From Candidatus Krumholzibacteriota bacterium (GTDB taxonomy: Bacteria > Krumholzibacteriota > Krumholzibacteriia > JAJRXK01): 64,000 nt of DNA. Position 1 is the stretch's first letter; every line of letters starts with the position of its first letter. A program made the position numbers and the translations under genes. Shown here in pieces: positions 17,683 through 27,922 of the stretch. The stretch covers positions 104,708 through 168,707 of the forward strand of contig JAJDAC010000005.1 of the NCBI GenBank assembly GCA_029262065.1. Reading direction: 5' to 3'. The notes beneath the pieces are model-generated. The model did not search any database. It had not been told where the DNA came from and was given only the letters and a program-made list of their open reading frames with translations.

Positions 17683-19254
17683 ATGTCCAACTACGACTTC
17701 AGCCGCTACCCGGCTACTCTGGCGCTCCTACTGATCCTATCCACGTGCAACCTGAACCAGGCCCACGCCGGTCCCTGGACGACCCGCGTCATCGACGACT
17801 TCGAGTCGGGTTCTTTTGCGCCGTGGTCGCCCATGAACTGGGTGCAAACCGGGCTACCGCTCGAAAGCTGCTGGGCCAGTCGTCGCGAAATCACGGTCAA
17901 CAATACGCGGCCCATCGTGGCCGAGTTGGCGGGCTCCAATTTTGACGACGAGTTGGAAATAGATTTCGAGAGTGGCCCGCCACCGGACCTGCCCGACACC
18001 ATGCAGGAAGTGCTGCGCCTGGAGTACCTGTTCGGAACCACGCGAGATCTCACGGGAGGTGGCGCGTACGACCGGATCCGAATTCGCCTGGAAAACGTCT
18101 TCGCAGTCAGGTTCCGTGTAGAGATCGGCTTGAAGGCGAACACCTATCCCGATGTGGTGTTCCGGGGACAGGGGTGGTTCGGCGTAACCGCGCCACCTCG
18201 CGACGTCGACTACGAATTCCTGTTGAGCGAATACTTTCCCGCGATCAATCCTACCTACGTGGAGGCCATCACGGTCACCGTGCAAACGGAAACGTTCAAC
18301 AGCGGTGGATTCCGCGTGGCGCACATCGACCTGGCGGGCCCCGTTGTGGCGGGGCAGGTGGAGAACCCCGACGGCGGCACCCCCACGGCTTCCATCCATA
18401 ACGCGACGTACTTCGAGGAGTGGAGCTGGCCCGACCTGCCTGGTCCCGGCCCGGTTACCGCGATGCTCAACGTAGAGTTGGTCGAAGACGATCAGACCGC
18501 CGGCGGCGAATACCCGGGTTGGATCTCGTGGGGCGACGACGGCGAGACCGATCCGTTCGTGCCGGGAAACCTGAGCCACGCGAGCCTTGCCGCCGACGCG
18601 ATCAACCCCTACCCCGACGGCAGGTTTGAGTTCAACTTTCGATGGGCCGATGAGGGGACGGGTCTGCGGATGTTCTACCCTCCCGATCCGATCAAGATCC
18701 TCAGCAGTACCAGTGTAGTGCTGCGCGTGAATTCGCATCATCTGAACTTCGGTTCGGGTCGCGAAACACAACTCATCCACACCGTGCGTCTGGATATCCC
18801 CGAAGGATCCCCGCTGATCTTTTCGGATGTGTATGAGCTGTACAACGCGGACGACGAGTTCTCACTGCACTTTGAAGTTGTCAACATCGACTCCTCCGTG
18901 CCAGCCGGACCGCCGGTATTCATGATGGCCCACACGGCCGATGCAGGACCCTATGATGTGTCGACGGACGCGCCGCAATGGACGGCCGCCGATGGACCGA
19001 CGCTCACGGCGACGCCGAGCGTTACCGACGGGCGTACGCGCATTGCATTGAGTCAGCCGCTGGCGTTTGCGTCGACGGTGCAGGTGTTTGACCTGCGGGG
19101 ACGGCTGGTACGGCGCATCGCGCTTGCGGCCGGGCGGGAGCAGGTTGTGTGGAGTGGGCGCGATGATTCCGGGCAGCGGTTGGCGTCGGGGGTCTATTTT
19201 GCGCGGGTTGAGGGCGCGCCTTCGCCCGCGGAGAAGATCACTCTCCTGCGCTGA
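17683..19254 (+). CDS. Exported protein with degenerate FlgD-like tail
   Basis: 523 residues from ATG 17683 (MSNYDFSRYPATLALLLIL). A signal peptide ends near NLNQAHA. The mature part begins WTTRVIDDFESGSFAPWSP, the usual opening of a carbohydrate-binding-like jelly roll. The C-terminal 90 residues follow the FlgD-like pattern (VQVFDLRGRLVRRIAL ... VVWSGRDDSGQRLASGVYFARVEG ... ITLLR) but lack the NPFNP entry motif. The function is unknown. The gene converges on 19266-22646 with only 11 bases between stop codons. Confidence 0.75.
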   Translation: MSNYDFSRYPATLALLLILSTCNLNQAHAGPWTTRVIDDFESGSFAPWSPMNWVQTGLPLESCWASRREITVNNTRPIVAELAGSNFDDELEIDFESGPPPDLPDTMQEVLRLEYLFGTTRDLTGGGAYDRIRIRLENVFAVRFRVEIGLKANTYPDVVFRGQGWFGVTAPPRDVDYEFLLSEYFPAINPTYVEAITVTVQTETFNSGGFRVAHIDLAGPVVAGQVENPDGGTPTASIHNATYFEEWSWPDLPGPGPVTAMLNVELVEDDQTAGGEYPGWISWGDDGETDPFVPGNLSHASLAADAINPYPDGRFEFNFRWADEGTGLRMFYPPDPIKILSSTSVVLRVNSHHLNFGSGRETQLIHTVRLDIPEGSPLIFSDVYELYNADDEFSLHFEVVNIDSSVPAGPPVFMMAHTADAGPYDVSTDAPQWTAADGPTLTATPSVTDGRTRIALSQPLAFASTVQVFDLRGRLVRRIALAAGREQVVWSGRDDSGQRLASGVYFARVEGAPSPAEKITLLR

Positions 19255-19265
19255 CGCGAAGCGTA

Positions 19266-22200
19266 TTACTCCACGAGCATGACCTTCCCAACATCGGAGA
19301 ACCCGCCGGCGGCCAAGCGATAGAAGTAGGCGCCCGACGCCACCCGCTGGCCGCGTTCGTCCGTGCCGTTCCACGTTCGAGAATGGGTTCCGCTGGGGAG
19401 CGTCTCGTCCTGCATCAGGGTTCGAACCACCCGACCGGCGACATCGTAGATCACCAGCGAAACCGAACTCGCCGTTGGTAACGTGAAACTCAACGTCGTG
19501 AGCGGATTGAACGGGTTGGGAGTCGCGGCGTGCAAGATGGCCCGGTTGGGAAGTGTTTCCGGTGTTGCAGTCGCGGGATCGAGGTACCCGATGGTGAACG
19601 GGGACAGCGTGTCGGTCACTCCGCATATCTGGTTGGTCACCATGTCGTGCGACGTTGTGATGTCCACCCAGGTTGTGCCGTCAAAATGCAGCAGCTGGAG
19701 ATCCTGCTCGGGAATCTGCAATGCTGCATCGTCGTAGCCGAAGCATAGCGTCACCGATCCCGTGTATACGTTGGAGTCTACGTCGATGTCCCACGTCGAC
19801 GGTGGATCGGTCGCCAGCTGAATGTTGGTGGGGTACGAAGCCAGGGCTGGGTTCTCGACGATGGTCACCTGACCGTTGAGAACGACCTCACTGAATGTGA
19901 TCGAGTTGTTTCCGAAGAACACAGTTTCATCCAGGCCGGTGGTCACGGGGTGGACCGTTGTGACCTGGCCCGTATTGAAGAGCTTGAAGACCCGTGCATT
20001 GTCGAACAGCGGTGACGGAGTCGAGTCGCCCCCAGGTAGACCAAGCACCGATGTCAGATCCCTGACGCCCAGCGCTATCTGGATCTTCACGTCGTCGGGT
20101 TCGACCAGGTCCGTGATCGACCTCAGCTGTTCAATGTATGTGGGGTCCTCCGTGAAGTAGTGGAAGAAGTTGTTCTTCCACGGCCCCCACTCCGACTCGC
20201 CGCTGGGAATGGAGCGAATGCGCCACCGGTAGGCCAGGCCGTTGTCTTGCGGCAGGTGGGAATACACATCGAAGGCAATGGCGGCCACGTCGTAGTCGTC
20301 GTCGGTGGTGGTTTGTGGGTCGTCCCAGAGAATCTCGGGAGACCAGACTTCGTTGCTGATCCCCGGCAGAAACGGATCCAGGCCACCGGTGTAGTTCACA
20401 ACCCAGTTCCCCGGCACGCCGTAGGTGGTCGTCCCGGTGCTACCGCCCGTGGAACGACCGAACGGATCGTTGACTGGCGGCGTGCCGTCGTCAATGAAGC
20501 TCCACATGGGCGTTGGATTGTCCGGACCCGGGGCGATGTCCTGAAAATTCGATACGAGCTTCGCGAAGTCGCCGAACAGGCGGGGAACGGCGTCCCAGCC
20601 GTCCGCATCGAATCCCGAGAACGCACCGGTATTGGAAGGGCCCCCAGGTTCGAACGTGGCGTGCGATTCACGCGTACCATCGACCCACACCTCGATGTTG
20701 TCGACCTGCGCCGCCCCCAACTGGCTGGGCCAAAAACCATCTTCGTCCGAAAATCCTCCGTCGCTCTCTACCAAGATGGAAAGGTGGATCGATGCAACCC
20801 CGGTGACGGGATGCAGATCGTAGTCGGCGGGATTCAGCGCGAAGGTCTGGTCGAACATGTCCGCTCGTCCGAGTCCCGTGTAGTCCTGCAACGAAACGAA
20901 ACCCGTTGGGGTGCTGTATCCCACTCGCACGAAGTCATAGAACTGTTCAACGCTGTGATCCAGGCGGAGCTTCAGGCGTACCGAAGATGACACCAGTTCG
21001 TCGACCACCGGGAAGTACCATCCCAATTCCTGGTACCAATCGTTGCCGTAGCCCGGCGTGTTGCTGTAGGTGGGGTCGGATTCAACCCCGCAGTAGGCGA
21101 CGCTGTTCTGGGGAGATCCCGGCGCGTCCACCAGATGTACGCTGTACACGAAATCCCCGCTGGCCCCCGATACGAGTTCGTTGCTGGTCATGCCGTCGAC
21201 GTTGCCGCTGGCGAGACTGCGTCCGAAGTTTCCCTCGTCTACGTCTCCTTCGAAGGTGAGCAGGCCGAGCGTGTTGACATCGGGGCCCCCCAGATACAGG
21301 AACGCGACGCCCGCACCGGGCTCGGACGCATCGGCCAGCGGGTCGCCGATGACGAAGTCGTCGAAACCGTCCTCGTTGGCGTCCCCAAAGGGCAAGACAG
21401 CATCCCCGAAATCGCCGTCGGGTATGGTTCCGATGAACTCACGGTCGCTGACGGTGTCCATGGGGTCGCCGCCGCGGAACAGATACACCGCACCCACGCG
21501 CAATGCCGGGGGAGCGTGGACCCCCCAGGCCTGTACGAGCAGATCGTCGAACCCGTCGCCGTCAACGTCACCGGCCGTGGCGACCCGCGACCCGAAGAAG
21601 TCGTTCACGTTGGCGGTGGTAAGGGTCAGGTCGGACACGTTGTCGAGAACCAGGCTGCCGTGATAGATGTCGACCACGTTCCAGTTGTTCAAACCAATGT
21701 AGAAGTCATCGAACCCGTCGCCGTTGAGATCGCCGCCACCGCCGATTGAATCTCGACCGAACCCGCTGGCGAAGTGGTTCACGGTTACGTCGGCGCTGAG
21801 CGTGCCCGCAGCCTCGCCCAGATACACCTGGACCGAGGGGTCGACTTGCGTCGGGGGCTGGTTGACTCCGTCGGTCTGCACCATCAGATCGTCGCGCCCA
21901 TCGCCATTGAGATCCCCTGCACACACCAGGGTCTGGCCCACGGTTACTCCGCTGACGACGGTGTAGTCGCGCGTTCCATCCACGCTGGGCCCAGCGCGGT
22001 ACATGCCTACTTCGCCCCACGATGTGCTGCTTGGGCCCACGGTAAACTCGGTCACGAAGATGTCGTCGTCACCGTCACCGTCGGTGTCGCACAGACACAT
22101 GGCCTCGCCGGGAGCCTCGTGAAGCACTTCGATTTCAAAGTCGGGAAGGTTATCGATGGGCTCTTCGCCCAGGTACACCGCGTAGGTGTGATAGCTGAAC

Positions 22201-22646
22201 CCCGACGTGTCGGTGCCGGAGTACAGGGCTACGATGTCGTCCACGCCATCACCGTCTACGTCGCCGCTCGCCACGGCTTGCCCCGCGTCGGATACCGGTA
22301 TGTTTGTCGGAGCTAGCAGGTAGGTGATGGAGGGGCTGACGACGCCGGGCCACACCTCCGATGGGTGCCAGAACAATGGTTCCTCTGTTCGGTCGACGCT
22401 GATCCATCCCTGGGCATCGGGCAACCCGCCGGCGGTTTCGAACTGCCCCTCGAGCGTAGCGGCATCCCCGTATAGAAAGAGCGTGTCGCCCGCCGCCTTG
22501 GTGTGGAACGACCGGGCCCCGCTACCTGGCTTCTGGAGATCGAAGACGGAAACCGTGGTTTGGCGGGAGGCGGTTTCGGCCGCGTAGACCGGGTTAAATG
22601 GGGCAGCGAAGGTCGATAGCAGGACCAGCAGCAACACGCGGAACAT
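19266..22646 (-). CDS. Secreted FG-GAP/VCBS repeat protein with FlgD-like tail
   Basis: 1126 residues from ATG 22646 with GGGAGG eight bases upstream. The signal peptide is LLLVLLSTFAAPFNPVYA. At least six FG-GAP-type repeats with calcium-binding DxDxDG loops follow (GDVDGDGVDDIVALYSG, CDTDGDGDDDIFVTEF, GDLNGDGRDDLMVQ, GDLNGDGFDDFYIG, GDVDGDGFDDLLVQ, GDANEDGFDDFVIG), forming a beta-propeller over about residues 115-440. A second half (about 470-880) is homologous to the middle of 44057-47194, including GNWVVNYTGG and IQIALGVRDLTS. The tail (ATPNPFNPLTTLSFTLP ... YDVAGRVVRTL ... ASGAYFYRLAAGG ... MLVE) ends the protein. It is an extracellular or surface protein; binding partners are unknown. 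Confidence 0.9.
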   Translation of the reverse strand: MFRVLLLVLLSTFAAPFNPVYAAETASRQTTVSVFDLQKPGSGARSFHTKAAGDTLFLYGDAATLEGQFETAGGLPDAQGWISVDRTEEPLFWHPSEVWPGVVSPSITYLLAPTNIPVSDAGQAVASGDVDGDGVDDIVALYSGTDTSGFSYHTYAVYLGEEPIDNLPDFEIEVLHEAPGEAMCLCDTDGDGDDDIFVTEFTVGPSSTSWGEVGMYRAGPSVDGTRDYTVVSGVTVGQTLVCAGDLNGDGRDDLMVQTDGVNQPPTQVDPSVQVYLGEAAGTLSADVTVNHFASGFGRDSIGGGGDLNGDGFDDFYIGLNNWNVVDIYHGSLVLDNVSDLTLTTANVNDFFGSRVATAGDVDGDGFDDLLVQAWGVHAPPALRVGAVYLFRGGDPMDTVSDREFIGTIPDGDFGDAVLPFGDANEDGFDDFVIGDPLADASEPGAGVAFLYLGGPDVNTLGLLTFEGDVDEGNFGRSLASGNVDGMTSNELVSGASGDFVYSVHLVDAPGSPQNSVAYCGVESDPTYSNTPGYGNDWYQELGWYFPVVDELVSSSVRLKLRLDHSVEQFYDFVRVGYSTPTGFVSLQDYTGLGRADMFDQTFALNPADYDLHPVTGVASIHLSILVESDGGFSDEDGFWPSQLGAAQVDNIEVWVDGTRESHATFEPGGPSNTGAFSGFDADGWDAVPRLFGDFAKLVSNFQDIAPGPDNPTPMWSFIDDGTPPVNDPFGRSTGGSTGTTTYGVPGNWVVNYTGGLDPFLPGISNEVWSPEILWDDPQTTTDDDYDVAAIAFDVYSHLPQDNGLAYRWRIRSIPSGESEWGPWKNNFFHYFTEDPTYIEQLRSITDLVEPDDVKIQIALGVRDLTSVLGLPGGDSTPSPLFDNARVFKLFNTGQVTTVHPVTTGLDETVFFGNNSITFSEVVLNGQVTIVENPALASYPTNIQLATDPPSTWDIDVDSNVYTGSVTLCFGYDDAALQIPEQDLQLLHFDGTTWVDITTSHDMVTNQICGVTDTLSPFTIGYLDPATATPETLPNRAILHAATPNPFNPLTTLSFTLPTASSVSLVIYDVAGRVVRTLMQDETLPSGTHSRTWNGTDERGQRVASGAYFYRLAAGGFSDVGKVMLVE

Positions 22647-22743
22647 GAGGCGGCCTCCCAGGAGTGGGCAGTGGGGATTGGGGGTTCCTGGAATAGACAG
22701 GCGCGGGGGGCGTCGATCACGCGGGGGGTGGTTTTTTTGGAGA

Positions 22744-23946
22744 CTAGGGGACTCGGACCCAACGCCATACTTCCCGCCAGCTGGGTTCCTTCCCCGTCAT
22801 CATCATGCTCACGCCGAACACACGCCCGGCGGCCCGGCGGAACAATACGGCCATTGCCACCAGCAAGGCCAAGGACAGCAGAATCTCGGCCCAGTGCGGG
22901 TGGCCGCGCATGATGCGAACGGGCATGGCCGCCGGTGATAGGCCGGGCGTGAGCGACAGCAACCGCATCCAGGCAGCGTCGGGCTGATCTATTCCCATGA
23001 ACGCCACGGCCAAGGGCAGGAAAGGAAGCATGATCAGCGAGCTACGGCTGCTGCTGTTGGGATCGTTGATGGTGGCCGCGACGATGCCGAACAGCGTGAA
23101 CCAGAAGGCGAACCCCAGCATGGAAAACAAGACCAGGTAGATTACCGAAACCGGGTCGCCGATGCCCTCGGGAAGCTGAAAGGGGTCGTGCCAAATGAAC
23201 ACGGCCGCGACCTTGTACAGCAGGTATCCCAACGCGTAGCTGCCCAGGTTCACCAGCACGACGATCGTCAAACCCAGAATCTTTCCATCGATCCAGTCCT
23301 GCGGTGTGATGGCCGACAGAACCGACTCGGTCACCTTCTGCGTCTTCTCGCCCGTGATAGCCACGAACACGTAGCTGAACCCCAGGAACAAACCCATCAA
23401 CATGGTCCCCACCACGATCAGCACCGTCTTGGGTTCGGCACCGCTCGACTCCCCGGGCTGCGACCCCAGCGTGCGTCGACCAATATCGACCGGCGCGGAC
23501 AGGGACTGGAGTATCTGCGGATCCAGACCGCTCTCGGCCAATCGCTGAGCCTGCCGATGTTGACCGACCAGCGCCATGAACTCCTGCTGCCAGCCGCGCT
23601 CTTCCCGCACGATCAGCTCGGCCCTTTCGATACCCGATACGACGAGGACCGCGTCGACTTCTTTCTCCCGGAGCGCACTTTCGGCGGCGGCAAGGTCGGG
23701 CGTCGCACCCTCTGCGTGCTGGAGTTGGAATCGCTCGAAAGACTCCACGGCCTGCAACTGCATTGCGGCTGCGCCCAGCACCATGACCGTCTTTTCCTCT
23801 TCCGACTTGCTCTGGATGTAATGCCCCACGAACCCAAACGCGCCGAACATCACGGCGAAGAACACGGCTCCCAGAATGAGATCGCGAGGCTTCGCGAAAC
23901 GGTGGTACTCCCAACGGGCCACCGTGGATACGCTACTCCACTTCAT
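22744..23946 (-). CDS. ABC-2 type transporter permease (NatB-like)
   Basis: 400 residues from ATG 23946, whose ATGA overlaps the stop of the ATP-binding gene. There is one N-terminal helix (LILGAVFFAVMFGAFGFVGH), a long extracytoplasmic segment of about 130 residues, and then five helices including LIVVGTMLMGLFLGFSYVFV, ILGLTIVVLVNLGSYALGYL and VLFSMLGFAFWFTLFGIVAA. The separated first helix and the motif FVAITGEKTQKVTESVLSAI (an ExTQxVxExVLSA element) are characteristic of the ABC-2 permease family that includes NatB. With 23943-24923 it forms an exporter in the inner membrane. The substrate may be Na+ or another small molecule and cannot be assigned. Confidence 0.9.
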   Translation of the reverse strand: MKWSSVSTVARWEYHRFAKPRDLILGAVFFAVMFGAFGFVGHYIQSKSEEEKTVMVLGAAAMQLQAVESFERFQLQHAEGATPDLAAAESALREKEVDAVLVVSGIERAELIVREERGWQQEFMALVGQHRQAQRLAESGLDPQILQSLSAPVDIGRRTLGSQPGESSGAEPKTVLIVVGTMLMGLFLGFSYVFVAITGEKTQKVTESVLSAITPQDWIDGKILGLTIVVLVNLGSYALGYLLYKVAAVFIWHDPFQLPEGIGDPVSVIYLVLFSMLGFAFWFTLFGIVAATINDPNSSSRSSLIMLPFLPLAVAFMGIDQPDAAWMRLLSLTPGLSPAAMPVRIMRGHPHWAEILLSLALLVAMAVLFRRAAGRVFGVSMMMTGKEPSWREVWRWVRVP

Positions 23947-24923
23947 TCCGACGCCTCGGGTGCGGTCGGGGAATCGGGTCCGACGGTCCGAATGAAGATC
24001 TCGCGCAACGACTCGGCCGCGCTGTGCACCGACGTGACGGTCACCGATCGCGTGATGTGATTGAGCACCTCTCCGACTTTCGCGTCGGTCTGGAGAGAAA
24101 CCGCCACGCGATCCTGGGCCGGGCGATGGACGCCGGCCACGCCCGGCAACCCGCTCAAAACGGCGACGTCGGTGTCGGGCGAAATTCCAAGCTCCATACG
24201 AACCCCGCTGGCGGTATTGCGCCGGATCTCGTCCAGGGTGCCGTGGAGAACCGCGCGTCCCCGGTTCATCACCAGCAGACGGTCGGCCATCTGCTCCACC
24301 AGATCCATCTGATGGGCACTCAGTAGAATGGTGCAGCCCTCATCGCGCCGTCGCCGGATTGCGTCGACGAATCGCTGTTGATTCACAGGGTCGAGTCCGG
24401 AGAACGGCTCGTCGAGTACCACGAAACGCGGGCCGTGGAGGAAAGCGGCCAGGAACTGTACTTTCTGTTGGTTGCCCTTGCTCAGAGCGTCGATGCGGTC
24501 CTTCTCGCGATCCCCGAGGTCGAGGTCAAGCAGACCCTGGCGGGCCTCCCTGCGCGCATCGGCACGGCCCATGCCGCGCAGCACGCCGAAGTACTCGAGC
24601 GTGCTGAGTACCGAAGTATCGCGATGCAGGCCCCGTTCTTCGGGAAGGTAGCCCATGAGTCGAGGGTCGGCCCGTTCTCCGCCGTTCGTGATGGTCTCGG
24701 AAAACTGGAGGCGGCCGGAATCACAACGGAAGATGTCCACGATCATCCGTACTACCGTGGACTTGCCCGCGCCGTTGGGTCCCAGAAGAGCGAAGATCTC
24801 GCCGGGTTGCACATCAAACGAAAGGTCGTCGACCGCCTGGACGGAGCGGAAGCTCTTGGAAACGGATGTTACGGCGAGTATAGGATTCATTGGATGGTAC
24901 GGCGCGGGCTTCGAATGGGTCAT
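23943..24923 (-). CDS. ABC transporter ATP-binding protein (NatA-like)
   Basis: 326 residues. Walker A is GPNGAGKST at residues 48-56, the signature is LSKGNQQKVQF, and Walker B with the D-loop is RFVVLDEPFSGLDP. A C-terminal domain of about 90 residues follows, as in the NatA/DrrA class. ATG 24923 is used; ATG 24890 (MNPILAVTSVSKSF) is a plausible shorter start and neither has a strong ribosome site. The stop overlaps the permease start by four bases, so the pair is translationally coupled. A cytoplasmic ATPase that powers export through the partner membrane protein. Confidence 0.92.
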   Translation of the reverse strand: MTHSKPAPYHPMNPILAVTSVSKSFRSVQAVDDLSFDVQPGEIFALLGPNGAGKSTVVRMIVDIFRCDSGRLQFSETITNGGERADPRLMGYLPEERGLHRDTSVLSTLEYFGVLRGMGRADARREARQGLLDLDLGDREKDRIDALSKGNQQKVQFLAAFLHGPRFVVLDEPFSGLDPVNQQRFVDAIRRRRDEGCTILLSAHQMDLVEQMADRLLVMNRGRAVLHGTLDEIRRNTASGVRMELGISPDTDVAVLSGLPGVAGVHRPAQDRVAVSLQTDAKVGEVLNHITRSVTVTSVHSAAESLREIFIRTVGPDSPTAPEASE

Positions 24924-25090
24924 CTTGATTCGCCGAGTCTATTACCAGGCGAGACCAGAAAGAAACGGTACAAGAAAGTGCACCCGCCGCCCAAAAGATT
25001 GTCCTACGAGCTGGTCAACATCTAGACTGAGCGCTTGGTGGCGCCTTTCACTTTCGTGCTGGTAGCGAGAGAGTGATCGCAGTCGTGCGT

Positions 25091-27790
25091 TCACCGCGGC
25101 ACGAGTCGCTCCAGCTCATCTAACCAGTTCACCAGCACCGTCACCTCGGTCGCGTTGATTTCGCCCAGCGGTTCTATGGTGATGAGGCGGTTCTCATCGA
25201 AAACGTCGAATTCGAACTCCGATGCGAATTCATCAAGGATCAGTTCTGGGCGTCCGTTGCGGAAGCTCGCGGCCGACACGTCGACCGGTACGGAGTAGAG
25301 CGCCTTTTGCTGCGTGAAGAACAACTCGTCTCCTGTGGCGGACCAACGCGGTCGTTCGCCACCCGCGGTCGATACCTGCCATCGGCCAGCGGGATCCGGG
25401 AAGGCCTGTACGAAAACCTCGTCCCGACCGGTTTCGTCTGAGGAGTACGCCAGCCATCGGTCGTTGGGCGACAGGGCAGGATCTTTTTCGTTGGCGGGGG
25501 TGTTTACCAAGTAGAGGGGGGTGTCGTTTCCCTGCTGAAAAGCAGCGATGTTCCGTCTTAGATCATCGGCAAATTCCACCAGCAGATACTGGCCGTCGCT
25601 CGACCATTGTCTTGGCACCACCAATCCGGCTCGTGGTCCGAATGATTCGACGGTGTACATCCGTTCTTCCGACCCGCTCCCATCGGCGGCCTTGACGAAG
25701 ACGGCCAAGGCGTCGTTGTTCCGCTGCGACCCGAATGCCACTTGTTTGCCATCGATCGACCAGGTGGCGAGACCGCTGGGCCCTCCGAAGGTAAGCCGTG
25801 TGAGAAGATTGTCTTCGACGTCGTAGATGTGGAGGTCGCTGGATTGCGATTCGACCATGAGAACCGCTATCCGCTGCCCGTCGGGTGAGACTCTGGCCCC
25901 TTGGTAGGTTGCTGGAGCTACGCCCAGTGGTTCGCGCGATCCGTCACGTCCGCGCAGTACCAGAATTCGTTCCTCCACTTGCGGTGTTCCGGGTACGAAC
26001 GCGGCCAATCCGTTGTTGGCGAACCCTGCGTGGATAATTCCAGAGCCCGGGGCGCCCATGACGTTTTGCAAGACCGGAGTCGGGCTGCCGTTCGCTCGCA
26101 GGGTTTCGATATCGAAGGGAAGTGCGAAGAGAAGGCCGGCACGTGCGATGAGCAAGTGCCCGGTTGGCATGTAGCGCGCCATACTCGCGCCCTCGAATAC
26201 CGTTACGCGTTCGCCGGTTGACAGTCGCACGGCATCGATATGGGCGTTGTCGTAGCCTTCGGGGCTGTCGCCGGAACCCACGGTGAACAAGACCACGTCG
26301 TGCGCCGGTAGCAGGTGCGGCCAGCGATGGGTGCGTTCGCCCGCCGCTTCGTCGAGGGTGGTGATGGCTTCGGGTGTTCCGCCCGAACCAGGCACACGCA
26401 TGAGAGGCTCGGTATAGTGTGGAGTGAACACGATCGTGTCGTCGTCGCCCCAATCTGCCCCACGGGGGTCGCCGATGTTGCTACACAGGGTGATGGGAGT
26501 GCCACCGTCGATGGAAATCTTCTTCAACGTGTTGTCGATGCTGAAGTAGCCGATCCATCTTCCGTCGGGAGAGAAGAAAGGGGCGAGTGCCCCTTCCGTA
26601 CCGGCCATTCTCACCACGCCCTGACGTTCGAAGCGACGAACGTGGAGAAACCGGGTTCCTTCGTGGACGAGCGCCATGGCCAGCGCGGAGCCGTCGGGGG
26701 CCAGGGCGATGAATCCCGTCTGCATGATTGGCCCTTGCTCGATGGTGAGCTCGACGGGAATGGGCACGGCAAGCGAGAGAAGCGGCCGCTCGGTGACCGG
26801 CGTACGCATGGTTCTTGACATCACGAACATGGCGACGATTGCAAGCAAGGCCATGATCGCGTACGGGATGAACGGTTTGAGGCCCGATGATCGCTTCTGC
26901 GTTGTGGCCATTGTGGCCGGGGCCGCACTCAGAGCCTCTGGGCTGAGCATGACACGCGCCTCGCCGATGTCCCGCAGTCGTGTTCTTTGATCACGGTCGA
27001 GGCAACGCAATAGCAACGGTGCCACGGAAGCTGGTATTCCCGATGGCAACGGCTCTATGTCTATGTCGTCGCGCAGAACACCGGCCAGAGTCTCGGAGAC
27101 GGTTTCGGCCGAGAACAGCCGTCGGCCGGTAAGCATTTCGTGCAAGAGCACGCCAAAGGCCCAGATGTCGGCGCGGCGATTGACTGGCTTGCCGGTGGCC
27201 TGTTCGGGACTCATGTAGGCGGCGGTACCCAAAATGACCCCGGCAATGGTATGCGCCGAGGTGATGGTGGGCGAAGTGAACGTGTCGAGGGCGTCGCTGG
27301 ATTGTTCCGACGAAAGTGCTTTGGCCAGCCCGAAGTCGAGCACCTTGACTTGCCCCTCGGGGGTGAGCTTCACGTTGGCTGGCTTGAGGTCGCGGTGGAT
27401 GACACCGGCCTCGTGCGCCGTCTCGAGCGCGGCGGCTATCTGACGACCGATTTCGAGAGCGTCTTCCACGGCCAAGGGCCCGCGCTCGAGTCGTTGGGAT
27501 AGATCTTCGCCTTCCACCAGTTCCATGGCCAGGAATCGGGCGCCGTCCACCTCGTGCGCGCCGAAGATGCCGGCGATGTTGGCGTGGTTGAGCGAGGCCA
27601 GCAGCTTGGCTTCACGATCGAAGCGAGCGAGTCGCTCGGGATCGTCGCCCAGCGCGGGGGGAAGAAACTTGATGGCGACGTCGCGGTCGAGCGTCGTGTC
27701 CAACGCGCGCCAGACGACGCCCATGCCGCCTTCGCCGATCTGCTCGATCAGGCGGTAGTGAAGAAGATTGGTGTTGGGGCGCAGATCCAC
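25091..27790 (-). CDS. Membrane Ser/Thr protein kinase with PD40 sensor domain
   Basis: 899 residues from GTG 27790. Kinase motifs are complete: IGEGGMGVVW at 18-27, Lys41 in VAIKFL, HRDLKPAN at 132-139 and DFG at 152-154. A transmembrane helix (FIPYAIMALLAIVAMFVM, about 310-327) precedes a C-terminal PD40 propeller (LAPDGSALAMAL, FSPDGRWIGYFS, VSPDGQRIAVLM, LSPNDRWLAYSSD). It is a paralogue of the kinase at 13234-15885, sharing domain order, spacing and many blade motifs, and could be the parent type of the relic at 4854-4935. It should phosphorylate Ser/Thr on cytoplasmic proteins in response to a periplasmic cue. There is an ABC exporter operon 167 bases downstream on the same strand. Confidence 0.93.
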   Translation of the reverse strand: MDLRPNTNLLHYRLIEQIGEGGMGVVWRALDTTLDRDVAIKFLPPALGDDPERLARFDREAKLLASLNHANIAGIFGAHEVDGARFLAMELVEGEDLSQRLERGPLAVEDALEIGRQIAAALETAHEAGVIHRDLKPANVKLTPEGQVKVLDFGLAKALSSEQSSDALDTFTSPTITSAHTIAGVILGTAAYMSPEQATGKPVNRRADIWAFGVLLHEMLTGRRLFSAETVSETLAGVLRDDIDIEPLPSGIPASVAPLLLRCLDRDQRTRLRDIGEARVMLSPEALSAAPATMATTQKRSSGLKPFIPYAIMALLAIVAMFVMSRTMRTPVTERPLLSLAVPIPVELTIEQGPIMQTGFIALAPDGSALAMALVHEGTRFLHVRRFERQGVVRMAGTEGALAPFFSPDGRWIGYFSIDNTLKKISIDGGTPITLCSNIGDPRGADWGDDDTIVFTPHYTEPLMRVPGSGGTPEAITTLDEAAGERTHRWPHLLPAHDVVLFTVGSGDSPEGYDNAHIDAVRLSTGERVTVFEGASMARYMPTGHLLIARAGLLFALPFDIETLRANGSPTPVLQNVMGAPGSGIIHAGFANNGLAAFVPGTPQVEERILVLRGRDGSREPLGVAPATYQGARVSPDGQRIAVLMVESQSSDLHIYDVEDNLLTRLTFGGPSGLATWSIDGKQVAFGSQRNNDALAVFVKAADGSGSEERMYTVESFGPRAGLVVPRQWSSDGQYLLVEFADDLRRNIAAFQQGNDTPLYLVNTPANEKDPALSPNDRWLAYSSDETGRDEVFVQAFPDPAGRWQVSTAGGERPRWSATGDELFFTQQKALYSVPVDVSAASFRNGRPELILDEFASEFEFDVFDENRLITIEPLGEINATEVTVLVNWLDELERLVPR

Positions 27791-27900
27791 GAGGGGCTTC
27801 CGATTGGGGAGTCATGGGAGACTACTCCACGGCTGGGCGGGAGCCAATTCGGATTCTGCCCGTTTGGCCTAGTGCCATGGCCGGGGTTTGTGGTTGGGGC

Positions 27901-27915
27901 CTTGTGTGACACAAG
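27901..27915. repeat. Perfect palindrome
   Basis: CTTGTGT-g-ACACAAG, with seven-base arms around one base, lies in the intergenic region upstream of the kinase GTG at 27790 and downstream of the lipoprotein stop. It could be an operator for a dimeric regulator of the kinase gene or part of the adjacent terminator structure. Confidence 0.4.
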
Positions 27916-27922
27916 CGCCAAA

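Noticed and set aside
17854..18780. 308-codon minus-strand frame
   Set aside because: Antisense to the exported protein at 17683-19254 and compositionally implausible.
22685..22740. G-rich runs followed by a T-run as a terminator
   Set aside because: The gcgggggg copies are direct, not inverted, so they do not form a stem.
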